DNA from: Rhynchosporium graminicola
Taxonomy: Eukaryota; Ascomycota; Leotiomycetes; Helotiales; Ploettnerulaceae
Direction of reading: 5' to 3'
Assembly (NCBI GenBank): GCA_900074885.1
Contig: FJUW01000006.1
Coordinates: 870,512-934,511 of the forward strand
DNA: 64,000 nt
Positions 11,417 through 24,752 of this stretch are shown piece after piece; within the stretch, counting starts at the first letter, position 1, and every line of letters begins with the position of its first letter. The notes under the pieces were generated by a model. It was given only the letters and a program-made list of their open reading frames with translations, made no database searches and was not told where the DNA came from. The translations under genes and the position numbers were made by a program.

Positions 11417-12340
11417 TGTAATGATCACTTGATACGCTGAGGTAAATAGGCATAATGGAATAGTAGAGCAGTCGCTAGAGGTTCGCTAGTAATAATCTGG
11501 TTAATATAGAAACTAATTACTAAGGAGAGAAGGTTCTTCCTTCCTCTCTAATTCTGAAATATAGGAGTAGGAGGCACTAGGCGTATAGACCTATTATAAT
11601 ATCTCTTCTCTTAAATACTTTTATCCTAGAAGTAAAGGTATTAAAATACCCTAGCCGGCGATACTTTAGCGAGGCGCCGGCGAGGCGTTCCTTTCAGGAT
11701 TCACTTTTATTCTGATTCTTCTTTATTATTAATAAAGCTAGAATGCGGGGTATAGCGCTAGGCACTCCCTTATATAACTCTTAACCTTCTCTCTTCTCTC
11801 TCTCTTTGAATAACTAAAGATAATACTACTATACGTAAGTTATAAACCTGATATACTAGATACTACTAACTTAACCTTTTAGCTCCTAAAAAGAACCTTC
11901 GTAAGCGCTCCGCTAGTAGTTCGCTAGATACTATTCCTCTTTTTAGTAATAATTTTACTCCTATTAATAATAAGAGTAAAAATATAGTAGCTAGCGGATT
12001 ATCGACTAAGCGCTAGCGAGCCGAAGATGATAACGAGGATACTAAAGGCAAGTCGAGCTAAGATAATAGCCCTTCTACTTATTATAATAAGACTCTTTAT
12101 ATTAGTCCAAAGAATATGCAAATAAAGTCGAAGGCTCGTGCTAAGGTAAATAAGGAGATACTATATCCGGAGACTTACCTACGATACGCTAGCGAGTATA
12201 CCTTACTCCTTAATTTGAGGTATACCTTAGCTCCTAACTCTATTACTAGTAAGTATATAGACTATATTAAGAAAAGTAAATCTTACGAGGACGTGAGTAT
12301 AAATTTCCTCTCTTTAGCGAATACTTAGCTAATAGCTAGC
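11417..12340 (+). mobile_element. Family X LTR retroelement, 5' part (LTR plus start of internal region)
   Basis: The LTR is 11,417-11,833 (417 bp, beginning TGTAATGATCACTTG). It matches 44,204-44,620 in the same orientation and 37,263-37,680 inverted. The internal sequence that follows contains a short frame (12,116-12,328) also present in the 44 kb copy, which is probably the start of a gag-like protein. The element is cut at 12,340, where the Gypsy A LTR begins. In the other X copy the equivalent sequence (ending aatagctagc) continues as gaggtcctag, which supports Gypsy A having landed in X. Confidence 0.65.
12116..12328 (+). pseudogene. Family X conserved short frame, possible gag N-terminal part
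   Basis: The frame is about 70 codons. A closely similar frame is present at 44,928-45,122. Both contain ETYLRYAS, NLRYTLAPNSITSKYIDY and a Lys-rich KSYED stretch, so the coding content predates both copies. No domain is recognised. Its place behind the LTR suggests part of a gag-like protein. The element around it is RIPped and interrupted, so it is not a functional gene. Confidence 0.45.
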
Positions 12341-12847
12341 TGTCACGAACCCGGTAAGGTTCTTAGCACCAAAAACCGTCTTAGCACCAGAATACTGACG
12401 GTACCACTATATAGTACGTATCAAACGGGTTTTAGTACTAAAGAGAGAGTTAGTACTATTAGGAGAATAGTACTAACACGGTTATAGTACAAATCAGCGA
12501 CTAGTACTATAAGCCCACCTGTATCGTAGTAATAATAATATTATAGTTATAGGTGATCTAGGATTACGTGATAAAGTCTGGCTTAGCGGGAGTCTAGTAA
12601 ATAGAGTCGGACTCTATATAAGGGACTCTCTAAGTAGTAGACTCCTAATAGAGGAGAAGATTCTATATAAGACTAGCACTTCTGCTATTAGTTAGGAGCT
12701 TCGTGCTTAAATTCATATAGTAATTAATACTTACTTATAATATCTTAATTCTAATTAAGAACCGAATTTCTTACTTACTTTACTTTATAGCTAATACTAA
12801 CTGATAAGCTTATATACCGCGTACTAGTTAGAACTAGGAACGTTATA
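12341..12847 (+). repeat. Gypsy A 5' LTR
   Basis: It begins TGTCACGAACC and ends near ggaacgttata, followed by ctttaagcacc, the likely primer-binding region. The same ctttaagcac follows the Gypsy C LTR at 46,067. The unit matches 24,753-25,198 with predominantly transition differences. It shares agtctggcttagcgggagtc with the Gypsy C LTR, so the two families are related. Confidence 0.75.
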
Positions 12848-15800
12848 CTTTAAGCACCTCACTTGAAGTATCGTTAGTAAGAACGAAATAGCTCCTAAAG
12901 AAGGATTAGTTATAAGAGAAGGATCCTAAGTTAATAAGATAAAGAAGACTAATAAAGTTACTCTACCTCGAGTTAACTTACTTAATACTTATTATAGAAA
13001 CTATAATAACTTAGAACAATTTATCCTTTAGTACTAAATATATCTCGCCTTTAATAGAGATAAGTTCGAAGCAGATTCCCTTAAAGTACTATAGATTACT
13101 TCGTTTCTCTGCGATACTACTGCTTACTAGATCGAACCGGCCTTAAGCGATTACTTAGTTAATCGATACTTAACGGGGGCTTATTCTACTACTATAACTG
13201 AAAAGAGTCGAGTTATCTTTCGAACTATCGTAAGCTTTACTACTACTATTAAAGGAGTCTTTAGAGACCCTAACGAGAATGAATAAGCCGAGAAGCACTT
13301 GCTCGGAATTCGATAGCAAGGATCTATTTATAAATATATTATCGAGTTCTACTATTACTCTATATATTCAGACTAGACGGATAGTAGATTAAGAGCCTAA
13401 TACTACCGGGGCCTTAAGGACTATATTAAGGATAAGCTTTCTAGGACTAATAAACTAGATAACTCAGAAGACTTAATTAAATTATCTACTACTATTAATA
13501 AACGAATCTAGGAATAAGTAAAAGAGAAAGGAGGATATTTTACGCTTACTTACTTCCGAAAACCCTAGTTTCTATAGCGACTTAGTAAATATCAGGGAAA
13601 TTTCTAACCTTACCTAAATAATAAACATAACTACTATAATCCGATAGAAATAGATAGAGTAGAAAGAGAATCTAAAGGCTAAGCTAAGAAAGATAAACGC
13701 TAAGAGAAGAGCTTATACTATACGTATAGTAAGCTAAGATATCTCGCTTATAATTATTCTCAGAAGAAGAAATAGAGAGGGAAACCCTAGAATAAACCTA
13801 AGAGAGAATTCGGACTAGTAGAAAGGAAGCTAGATTACTAAGAGGCTTCTAGCGTAGAATGGAGTTCATAGGACTTTATAGCTTATAAATCTAGTAAAGA
13901 ACTCGAAGAGAACTTAATTAAACTTCTAGACGAAGACTAAGAAAGCTAGAATATTATAGATAAAAGAAACTATTTGTATAATAATCTCTTATATAATAAT
14001 GAAAACTAGACTCTTCGAAATTACAATAATAGAAGAAGAATATAGGCTTATAACAGAACTAAGTCCGATTTTATAGAGTATTATCGAACTTATAATATAC
14101 TTAACCCGAGTATAAACTACGTTATTACTTACCGCGATACTACTACTATCGTATTCTAAGAAAACACAAGGGATACTAAGAAACGACTAGATTATTACGT
14201 AGCTAACCTCGAAAGGGAACTAGAACTAAAAGAGTTTAAATAACTAGATTAGTTCCTTCGGATCAAAGATACTTAAGCTATTACCGAGGAAATAAGAAAG
14301 GAACGCTATTAGCAGAGAAGATAGTACTTATTAGAACCGGCTACTTATCAGAGAATAGTACTAGATCTTATTCAGGGATAAGCTAATTTCTACTACTATA
14401 TACCTTATACTTCAATTACTTACGAACCCGGACTCAGGACCTAGTTAGACGAAACGATAGAGAGAATTATTAAAGAAGCACGTGATTACTATATAACTAA
14501 ACTACTATACCTAGAGCTTATAGCTACTAGAGAGTTCGATTAGTTAATCTTACTAGTTATAATAGATAATATTAAGATAAAAGCACTTATTAATTCAGGA
14601 GCTATAAACGCTTTATAAACTTAGCTTTTATCGAGAAATAGAATATTCCTACTACTATTAACTCGAGACTATACTACTTTACCCTATTAGATAGAAAGGG
14701 CGCCGGATTAGATAGATAGGTCCGCAGAAGAATAAGAGGAATAAAGATAGTTATTTATAGATACGAAGAAACGCTTTACTTTAATATTATATCTACTAGA
14801 TAATATGATATTATATTAGGAATATTATAGCTATATAACTATAATCTTAGTATAGACTAGATAACTAAGAGAGTTATATTTAGTAACTATAAATATAAAT
14901 GCAGTTAACTAGCTAGCAAAAGAGAAGCTAGCGCTACCTCTTTAATAATAATACTAATAGACTCTAGCTAGTTAAGTTAGGTTCCTAGTTAGACGGAACC
15001 TAGGAATTATCCTAGTCAGATAGATAATATTCGGGAGTAGCTACCCGAACTATATAAGAAGTTCTCGAAATTATTCGAGGATCCGCAGGATATAAGAGCT
15101 CTACCTAAGTATAAACTCTAAGATTATATAATAAACTTTAAGAATATATTAATACTTATCGCAGAGAAACTTCGCTATTATAATTATAATATTATAAGGA
15201 TAATTAAGAAGTATTAGAAGTTAGATATAAGGAAAGAGTAGATTCGAATAGCTAAGTTATTATATACTATTAATATATTAGTAATTAAGAAAATAAGAGA
15301 TCCTAAGAGAAAAGCCTATAAAGACTATCAGATAATTAATAATAAGACTATAAGGGATATATACCCTTTATCGAATACGTAGTACTTATGAGATAAGCTA
15401 GCTAGAGTAAAAGTATATACTAAGTTAGACTAATAAAACGTATTTAACTTAATCCGAATTAAAAAGGGATATAAGTAGAAGACTACTTTAGTATTACTCT
15501 TAGGGCTATAGGAATATATAGTAATATTATTTAGCTTAACTAATACCTTAGCTATATATTAGAAATAGAATAATAATATTCTTAAGGATTTTATTAGGAA
15601 ATTCGCTATATATTACTTAAATAATATCTTAGTATACTCGGAAACTATTAAAGTATACTAAAGTCATATTACTTAAGTTATAAAAGCTTTATATAAAGTA
15701 GATTCTAGACTAAAGATATCGAAATACGAATTCTTAATTAAATAAGTTACTTTCTTAGGATATATTATCTACTTAAGAGAGATAAGTATTAATCTGGAAA

Positions 15801-17779
15801 AAATTAGAGCTATAAAGGAATAAGAGTCTCTAAAGAATATTAAGAATATATAGTTATAGTTAGGTTTTATTAACTTCTATAATAGTTTATTAGAGATTAC
15901 TCTTAGATCACTAAACTCCTTACGAACTTAATAAGAAAAGGCGTTCCTTTTATATAATCTAATTACTATAAGAAGGCTTTCTAGCGAATTAAGAAAGAAT
16001 TTATAAGAGAATTAATCTTATATAGTTTCGATAAAGAGAAAGAAAGTATAATAGAAATAAATACTTCTAATACTTATACTAGTATAGTCTACCTATAGAG
16101 AGATAATAAGAGATAACTATACTTAGTCGCTTATTTTATTAAAAAAATATCTCTAGCTAAATAGAACTATGATATCTATAAGAAAGAACTTATAGCGATT
16201 ATTAAAGTACTTAAATACTAGAAGATTTACTTATAAGAAGCTAAGTTCCTTATTATTATTTATACTAACTATATAAATCTCCGAACCTTTATAACTATTA
16301 AGATCTTAGATAACTATCGATTAGCTTAATAATCTGAGGAACTCGCTTCTTTTAATCTAGTTATTAGGTATATATAAGGAAAAGATAATACGAGAGTAGA
16401 TACTCCAGGTAGATTACTTAGTTATAAGAATAATAAGGTCTATAATAAGAATACTTTACTCTAATAACTAGATAATAAAGATATAGTTACTAACGTCTAA
16501 GAAGCTATTATAATAAGTAAGAAATTTAAAGTCCTTAGTATAATACTTTAAAGGAAGCTTAGAAGAAAGATAAGCTATCTTTAGATAAGATTAAGGAACT
16601 TATTATAAGGAATATAATTAAAAATAGTATTATACGAGTTAATAGGAAAATTTAGCTTCTACTAAGTTTAGTAGAAATATATATTAAAGAATAATACGAG
16701 CTTCCTGCATATAGACACGAAGGGATATGAATAATATATCTAAGGATTTCAAGAAACTACTAGTCAGAAGGACTCTAACGCGTACTTAAAGAAGTACTTG
16801 CTAACTATAATACTTATATTAGGAATAAGTCTTCTTAATATATATCTTATAAGCAGATAATTATAGTACTAATACTACTAATATCTTGGAAATCGTTTTT
16901 ATAGGACTTTATAAAGCTATTATTACTATCGAAGGTCCCGGTTATAAGAGTTAGCTATAATATAATACTTATTATTATAGAAAGACTTACTAAATATATA
17001 ATCTTAGTATTAGTCTTATCTACTCTTATAGCCGAACACTTAGTATAAGTATACCTTAAGAAGATAATCTCTAAATATAGAGTACCTGAAGAAATAATAT
17101 TAGATCGAGATAAGTTATTTATATTAAAGTTCTAGAACGCTTCAACTAGTTTCCTAGGAACGAAAAGAAAACTATTAATAGCTTTTTACCTTTAGACTAA
17201 TAGAAGGAATAAAAAGATAAATTAAGTAGTTAAAGTATACTTACGCTACTATATAAACTACTAGTAAAATAATTAGATAGAATTACTACTACTTACAGAG
17301 TTCGTATATAATAGCTCGATTATAAAAATAATAAAAGTTATATTATTCTTCGCAAATTATAGTTATAAACTTATTACCTATAGAGAGCCTAATATTACTA
17401 TTAAGGATAATAATATAGCTCGTATCTAAGTTAGGAATATCTAGGACTTATATAAGGAACTTATAGAAGAACTCTAATTTATAATAAAGAAAAATACGTA
17501 TTACTATAATAAGAACTATAGTTAGGAGCTAACGCGATAAGAGAGGGATAAGGTTTACTTTCTAAAAAAAAATATTAATATATAGAGACTAAGTAATAAG
17601 CTAGACTATAAGAAACTAAGATTATTTAAAATTAAATAAGTTAAAGGACCTTTGAATTACGAACTCTAGCTATTAGCTACTATAAAGAACGTATTCTTAA
17701 TATTCTATGTATCCTTATTAGAAAAAGCACTACTAGGAGCGCTACTAGCTCTAAAGATATACGCTAAACTAGTTAACTT
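12848..17779 (+). pseudogene. Gypsy A gag-pol, RIP-inactivated (gag, protease, RT, RNase H, integrase)
   Basis: No long frame survives, but translation with stops ignored gives a recognisable Ty3/Gypsy order. The gag (12,900-13,900) ends in a knuckle whose Cys residues read Tyr. The RT has FLGYI after the YLNNILVYSET catalytic region, where both Asp are Asn (GAT to AAT). The protease motif reads INSGA in place of DTGA or DSGA. These changes are the ones expected when G:C pairs become A:T by RIP, so the element cannot be active. The frame is broken again by Copia insertion at 17,780; its C-terminal chromodomain lies beyond 23,933. Confidence 0.75.
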
Positions 17780-18248
17780 TGTTGGATTTGTAACCAGTAC
17801 CTTGGTCAGTTCTGCCTGCATCGGTATACACACCCTGTACCTTATCAGTACATAGTCTTAGTACCTAGTTCAGTACCTTGCCCATGTACCTTGTTGTACC
17901 TGGCACCTACACCCTGTACCTTGTCAACAGCCTGTACCCTGTATACTCTATTAGAGTTACTATGAAGGTTCTCGATAGAGTTCTACTACTCTCTAGTACG
18001 CATATCGTACTTCTAGAGGTTTCTACTGACGTACTACTGACGTAGTATAATTCTACGGTATACGTGTCTTCTTCTATGGAGTTCTGTATTACGTAGTATA
18101 GAATATTCTAGAGAGCTCACATAGCTATATAAGTAGCTAGAATCTCTCCTGTAGTTAGCTCTCTTTAAGTAAGTAATCAAAGCAAGTCAAATTGATCACT
18201 TATTCTGTTATTCTGACCTTTGGCCGATTTCCACTCTTAATTTTCATA
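17780..18248 (+). repeat. Copia A copy 1 5' LTR
   Basis: It is 469 bp, the same length as the 3' LTR. Its first 170 bp contain many GTACCTTG-like octamers. Related LTRs lie at 36,802-37,262, 48,393-48,850 and, inverted, at 49,415-50,029. Confidence 0.85.
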
Positions 18249-18995
18249 TAGTAGTAACTCACTTAGTGAAATCAGCTAATCAGACGCTTCCTCCTTCGAT
18301 CGATCTCGCCTAAACTCGCTTCCGTTACTCCTTACCGATAAAGGAGCTTTCTGATTAGGTATTACTTAGTTGTTTTCAATAACTCTTTCGCTAGAGCTAG
18401 CTAGTAAGCTAGCCCCTTTGAGCCCTACTAACACAGCTATAGCGAATCAGACTCGTGGCCCTTGACCCTAAGACGAAGTTATAGGGAAATTATAACTTGT
18501 AACCTCTCGAAGCCTTTAGAAGTAGAGACGACCTAGTAACCCTAGGTACGAAGGCCAAGATCTTATTCCGGGGTACCTGTAGCTACTACCGACTTAGTTT
18601 AGAAGCTAGGCCTTATTAAGTAATAGTATATAGCTTCTAATCGCTACTTAGCTTAGTATATACTATAGGGCAGCTAATACAGGCTACTATCAAGTATAAG
18701 AAGCTATCCTCGGAGAGGGTTACTTAATAATAGTACTTAAGGCGCTATAAGGTAAAACTGGGCCTAGTAGTAAGGTCAATTCAATAGTAAATACGACAGA
18801 CGTACTTACCGTATACTACTATTGATTTTAACTAAGCGAAAAACTCGGTAAGATAGTAAGCTCAGCGTAGCTACTGTCTTTTTCAAGGGCAAGATAAGGT
18901 TAGTATCTTTTCAAGCTACTTAGTAGCTTATACGAGTAAAAACTCGAACTTTCAAGACCTCTTAGTACTTAGTACTAAACTGCTTATAAGGAATC

Positions 18996-21900
18996 ATGTC
19001 TTCTTTTAAGGGAGATAAGCTAGTAAGCCGCTCTGACTATATAGAGTAGCTTAATACGGCTAGCCTCTACTTAGAGGTAAACAGCTATATATCATATATA
19101 AAAAGTACAAAGACTAAGCCTAGCCGAGCTCTCTACTTCAAATCAGAAGAACGTATTAACGCGTAAGGCGAAAAGAGAATAGATTATACTTCTTACTCTC
19201 CGGAGCTAGCGATTAAATACTATAAGAGACTAGCTGATTTTAAGCGTGCAAAAAAGAAGGCTTGAGGCGCTATTAAGTCGATTATATCACTTGAAAACCT
19301 CGATAGATTCAAGGATAAGACTAGCGCAAAAGACCTATAGGAAGCTATTATAGCTACCTACGGTTCTACTAGCCTAGAGGAGATCAGTAGGCATATAAAT
19401 CGTATTATCGATAATACCTACTCCTCTTATAAGAATATAGACGAGTATACTAGCGTAATTCAAGCTAGTTCAGTCTACCTAAAGCAGCTCAAGTATGAGA
19501 TTCTAAAGCCTATACTAGCTAGCTTTATATTTAAAGGTTTACCTAGTTCTTTTGATTCTTTTACTTCTAGGAAGTACGAAGAAATCTCTAATAACCTTTC
19601 TTCTATCGATATAGAAGGTTTAATAAGAGATCTTATATCAGAAGAGGCTAGAATAAATACTTCTACAGATTTAAAAGATAATAAGGCTTTTAAGGGGAAG
19701 AATTCGAAAGGCAGTAAGAAGTATAGTAAATATAATAAAACAAACAATATAGAGGCAAATTACTATATAAAGCACACTGAGCTTATACCTAATAAATCGA
19801 CTAAGAAGAAGCCGAAAGGTAAAGGCGCTAAAGAATCAAAAGAGGAGTCTACTAAGGCCCTTATAAGTTCTTTCAGTAGTACTAGCAGTAGTAGTAGTTA
19901 TAGTAGTACAGCAGATCAAGCTTACGCTACTATATATAACTATAGAATAGTACTCGATTCTAGCGCTTCTGAGTATTATATACCGAATAAAAGCTGGTTA
20001 TTAGACTATAAACCTGTATCTAAGAAGTCTATTACTATCGCTAACGGTGATATTTTACTTATAATAGGTAGAGGAGATATCCTATAATCACTAGGGAAGG
20101 CGATAGAGTACTTATTAAAGACGTAAATTACGTACCTAGCATTAAAACTACTCTCCTAAGCTCTAAGGAACTAACTAATAAAGATTAGAAAGTTACCTTT
20201 AATAAAAAGGGTATAAATATATCTAATAGCTCTATTAATATAGAAGCTAGATAGTATTATAATACGTACTACTTAGAAGTAGACGTAAATCATAAGCTAC
20301 TCGAGCCTATATCTTTTAAGGTAGACTCTAATAAAACTAGCAAATTAGACCTATATTATAAGCGTCTATTGCATACTAATAAGGAGTTTATCTATAAGAC
20401 TATAGAAGGATCTAAAGGATTAAAAATCCAAAAGGGGTTAGATTTATCTAACTGTTTTGCCTGTAATAGCGGTAAAATACACGCTATAAGTAGTACTAAG
20501 CCTATATCGGATACCCCTCCGCTTACTATCTTTGATATAGATATAGCAGGCCCTTTTAAGATTAAAGGTCTAAAGGGAGAAAGATTCTTCTTAACTATTA
20601 TATAGAGGCTCTAGAGCTATTTAGGTATACGCTCTAAAACATAAGGCTAATACGTACGATACCTTGATCGAGTAGTATAATATGATAACTACTTAATTTA
20701 AGCAAGGTGTATTAAAAATCGTCGCTAGAATTAGAGCTTTTAAGCTAGATAACGCCGGGGAGTTTAAATCTAATAAATGGACTATCTTTTATAAAGATAA
20801 AGGTATTATTTGTGAATATACTAGTCCTTACTCTCCTGAGTAAAACGGTATAGCAGAGCGTTTAAATCGATATCTTATAGAAAGGCTTATAGCTATCTGT
20901 ATAGATATGAATATACCCTTATTCCTTTGGCCTCAAATAATCTAAGGAATAGCTTATATAAAGAATCGCTCTTATAATTCGGTTATTAAAAAGAGTCCCT
21001 TTGAAGTTCTCTTCGGTAAAAAGCCTACTCTTAATTATATTAGAGTATTAGGCTCTCTTACTTACGTTCTTATTAATAAAAGGACTAATAAGTTTGAAGT
21101 TAAGTCCGATAGAAGTATACTCGTAGGGTATAAGTCTGCAAATAACTTCTTAGTATATATACCTGAGAAGAGAGCTATTATAAGCTCTAAAAACGTCCTA
21201 ATTAAGGAAGATTTAACCTTTAAGGACAAAGTGATATCTAAGGAAGAATTAGAATCCTTTGATAAGACACTTAACGATTACGAGACCTCTGACTGTTCAA
21301 ATCGCGTGATTTCCTCACCTATAGATACTCCTAAATCAGACCTATCTAGAGCTGAAAACTCGGAGAAAATCGACAGTAAAACAGCTGATAATTCATTAAA
21401 TGAAGAAAAAGTCATAGAAGATACAGAACTTGATCTCTTTAACGATATAGCCGAAGAACCTATAGTAGAAATACCTAAACGAGGTATAAAACGTAGAAGG
21501 GACTACTCTAATTAGGTACCTAATATTACTACTAGAAGTCACGCTAAAGACCCTAATATAGCCTTAGCTATTCAGAATAATAAGCGATTAATTCAAGAGC
21601 AGAAAGAAGCTTATAGCGTATATAAAAACGTTATTAACTTAGCTTACTAAGCTTTTATTAGCTCTAAATCAGACGAAGAAATTAAGCTATCACCTGATCC
21701 GGAAAGAATCCTTATTAAAAAGGATCCGGAAGTAGTTATCTACGAGCCTAAGAGCTATAAAGAAGCTATAAATAGTCCTTATAAGGATTATTAGCTAAAA
21801 GCTATAAATAAAGAAATTGCCTCTCTTGAAAATCATAATACGTGGAAAGTAGTCGATAGTAATACTAAGACTATAAAACTACTAAAAACTCGCTGGGTCT

Positions 21901-23280
21901 ATAAGATCAAAGAACTAGAGAGCGAGTACTACGAATTCAAAGCTAGATTCGTAGCTAAGGGGTTTAAGCAATTATATAGTATAAACTACCTAGATATATA
22001 TGCTAGTGTAGTAAAGCAAATAGCTTAGCGTCTTATATTTGCCTTAGCAGTACTCTATAAGTGGTATATATATAAGATCGATATGATCTCCGCTTTTACA
22101 CAGAGTAATATAGATATTAATACCTTATATATTTACCCCCCGGAAAGCGTAGAGAATTACGCCAATAAACTCCTCCTACTCTGGAAAGCGTTATATAGTC
22201 TTAAGTAATCAGCTAGACTATAGTTTATTACGCTAAAGGAGGTATTAGTTAATAAATTCCGATTTAAGTTAATCTTATCCGAAAATTGCATATTAGTCAA
22301 TAAAGAGCTTAAGATTATAATCTGTATATACGTAGATAATCTAGTTCTAATTAGCCCTAATATAAGTACTATCAAGTCCTTAATTGAAGAATTAAAATAC
22401 TTCTTTAAACTCAAGGACTTAGGGGTAATAAAAGACTATTTAGGTATTGAAATTGACTATAATAGAGATCAGGGCTATATGAAGCTCTATCAAGCTAGCT
22501 ATATAGAGAAGGTACTAGCTCGGTTTGACTTATCAGATTATAAACCGAAGAATACGCCTATGGATTCAAAGGTTAAATTAGAACCTAATCCTAATAAGGC
22601 TACTAAGGAAGATATATCATGGTTTCAGCAAGTAATAGGCTGCTTACAATTCCTTACGCTAGCTACTAGGCCTAATATAAGCTACGCTATAATCGAATTA
22701 GCTAGGTTCTCTAGTAACCCTAGCGATACGCATATCTTAGCTGCAAAGAACGTACTTAGATACCTTAAAGGTTCTATTAAACTAGGCTTAGTTTATATTA
22801 ATAGCTCTAGTAAATACGTTAGCGGATACTGCGATTCTGACTATACCGGAGATATTAGTACGGCTAAGTCCACTAGCGGCTATTCCTTCTATATAGGAAG
22901 CTGCTTATTCTCTTGGAAGTCGAAGTTGCAATCGATTATAGCTCAGTCTACTATAGAAGCTGAATATATAGCTATTAATTCGGCAGTTAAAGAAGCGGTC
23001 TATATAAGATAACTTCTTACCGAATTAGGCTATTACTTCTAAGAGAGGTTCCCGGTGTTTACTGATAATAACAGCGCTTTATTACTCTCTAAAAATCCTT
23101 AATTCCATAAGAGAACTAAGCATATAGCCGTAAAGTACCACTTTATAAGGGACCTAATTAATCAAGGTACTATAGATTTGATCTATATTAGTACTTTGAA
23201 GCAAAAGGCAGACGGGTTTACTAAAGCCCTAGATAGGCCTAAATTTAAGGAGTTTATAAAACACCTTGAACTAGCTTATT
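18996..23280 (+). pseudogene. Copia A gag-pol polyprotein, broken by RIP stops and a frameshift
   Basis: The start is the ATG at 18,996 (MSSFKGDKLVSRSDYIE, then a TAG where Trp is expected). The gag runs to about 19,860 and includes a Ser-rich tract. The protease motif near 19,955 reads LDSSASEYY in place of the usual DSGA. A one-base slip near 20,085 shifts frame. The integrase core (20,530-21,000) shows FDIDIAGPFK, then LDNAGEF, then GIAERLNR. The RT (21,800-22,480) has RWVYKIK, ALYSLK and YVDN in place of YVDD. RNase H (22,830-23,260) has CDSDYTGD, EAEYIAI and TDNNSALLL. Stops sit mainly at Trp or Gln codons. It is not functional as it stands. Confidence 0.8.
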
Positions 23281-23464
23281 AGAGCTAGTAATTCAGATTA
23301 TTATAAGAGAATTAGGTTTATTTAACCTAAGAGGGTAGCTACGAGGTAGCATTTCCATTCCTTATTATATTTCTTTTGTAATAATCTAAGGGTAGTCGAT
23401 TAGTAATTTACCCTATATATAGTTCTGTTTTAAAACTGACTATAAGGCTCTGATTAAGGGGGCG

Positions 23465-23933
23465 TGTTGGATTTATAACTAGTACCTTAGTTAGTTCTGC
23501 CTGCATTAGCATACACACGCTGTACCTTATTAGTATATGGTCTTAGTACCTAGTTCAGTACCTTGCCTATGTACCTTGTTATACCTGGCACCTATACCCT
23601 GTACCTTGTTAACAGCCTATACCCTGTATACTCTATTAGAGTTACTATAAAGGTTCTCGATAGAGTTCTACTACTCTCTAGTACGCATATCGTACTTCTA
23701 GAGGTTTCTACTAACGTACTACTGACGTAGTATGATTCTACGGTATACGTGTCTTCTTCTATAGAGTTCTGTATTACGTAGTATAGAATATTCTAGAGAG
23801 CTCATATAGCTATATAAGTAGCTAGAATCTCTCCTATAGTTAGCTCTCTTTAAGCAAGCAATCAAAGCAAGTCAAATTGATCACTTATTCTCTTATTCTG
23901 ACCTTTGGCCGATTCCCACCCTCAATTTTCACA
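23465..23933 (+). repeat. Copia A copy 1 3' LTR
   Basis: It is 469 bp and matches 17,780-18,248. Differences between the pair are mostly C/T and G/A transitions (for example ttgtaaccag versus ttataactag), consistent with RIP after insertion. Confidence 0.85.
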
Positions 23934-23945
23934 AACCTATTCGTA

Positions 23946-24050
23946 GAGTACGATATAGAAGAACCACTAGATTATTAGTATAAAAGAGATATTGTTAGAT
24001 ACTTAGTAAAATAGAAGAACTATTTATATTCGGAAAATATATAAGAACTT
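23946..24050 (+). pseudogene. Gypsy A chromodomain remnant
   Basis: Directly after the Copia 3' LTR the Gypsy A frame resumes as EYDIEEPLDY, then a stop, YKRDIVRYLVK, a stop and KNYLYSEN. Both stops are TAG; the second falls exactly where the chromodomain YLVKWKNY motif has Trp, so TGG to TAG is the likely change. A C-terminal chromodomain defines the chromovirus branch of Ty3/Gypsy and is thought to guide integration into heterochromatin. The remnant proves that the flanks of the Copia belong to one Gypsy element. Confidence 0.75.
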
Positions 24051-24752
24051 AAGTTAAGCTTTTACTACTTAGTATTACTAGCTAATTTCTATTAATAAAA
24101 CTCAGATCTACTTAGAGCAGGTCTGCAGAGTCGAAAGGAAGGTCGACTATCAGGTCGAACGAGAGGCCGATAAGGATGTTAGAACTAGAAGGTTCCGTAC
24201 TTACTAGTTTAGTATCTTTAGGCGCTCTCTCTCTTTTCTATTTCTCTTTTTCTTCTTTCTCTAAAGCCTTAAGAGTATCGAGCTTAGCTATTAAATTTAA
24301 GCTAGTAGTAATTATCTTTTATTACTTCTTATATAAAAAACGTTTCTATTTCTTTAATCTTATAATCCGTATATAAAACTTAATTACTAATAAGTCTTCC
24401 TTATCTTCTAGTTTCTCGATTTAGGAATCTAAACTCTCTTATTTAGAAGCTATAAGTATCTAGTTCCTTATACGAATATTATAGGATTTATTTAGTCGAG
24501 TATAATAATTATATCTAGTTACTTTAGGATCGCGAGGCGATATATACTCTTTATATTCCGCCTTTTCTCATCTAGTATATAGTATTATAATCTTATTACT
24601 TAATTCTATTTATCTTCCGAGCGTAATATAATCGACTTATTCAGTTAAGCGTTCAAGGGGTATAATAAAAGAAAGAGATAGCCGTAAGTAGTCGTCGATA
24701 TTTCCTTAGGTATACTTAAGCGTAGGGACACGCTAAGACAGAAGGGGGATAG
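24051..24752 (+). other. Gypsy A tail between chromodomain and 3' LTR
   Basis: AT-rich, stop-rich sequence with no further domain. A 66-codon frame at 24,176-24,376 is low-complexity (Ser/Phe-rich) and not considered a gene. It ends in a purine run that serves as the element's polypurine tract. Confidence 0.5.

Larger units (their letters stand above)
17780..23933 (+). mobile_element. Copia A copy 1, Ty1/Copia retrotransposon nested in Gypsy A
   Basis: Two 469-bp LTRs (17,780-18,248 and 23,465-23,933) begin TGTTGG and end TTTTCACA (TTTTCATA in the 5' copy). A polypurine run (taagggggcg) precedes the 3' LTR. The flanking five bases are aactt on the left and aacct on the right, a target duplication with one C/T change. 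The coding region holds gag, protease, integrase, RT and RNase H in Copia order. It is much less decayed than Gypsy A, with long open blocks (for example 22,479-23,012), so it is probably younger. Confidence 0.9.
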
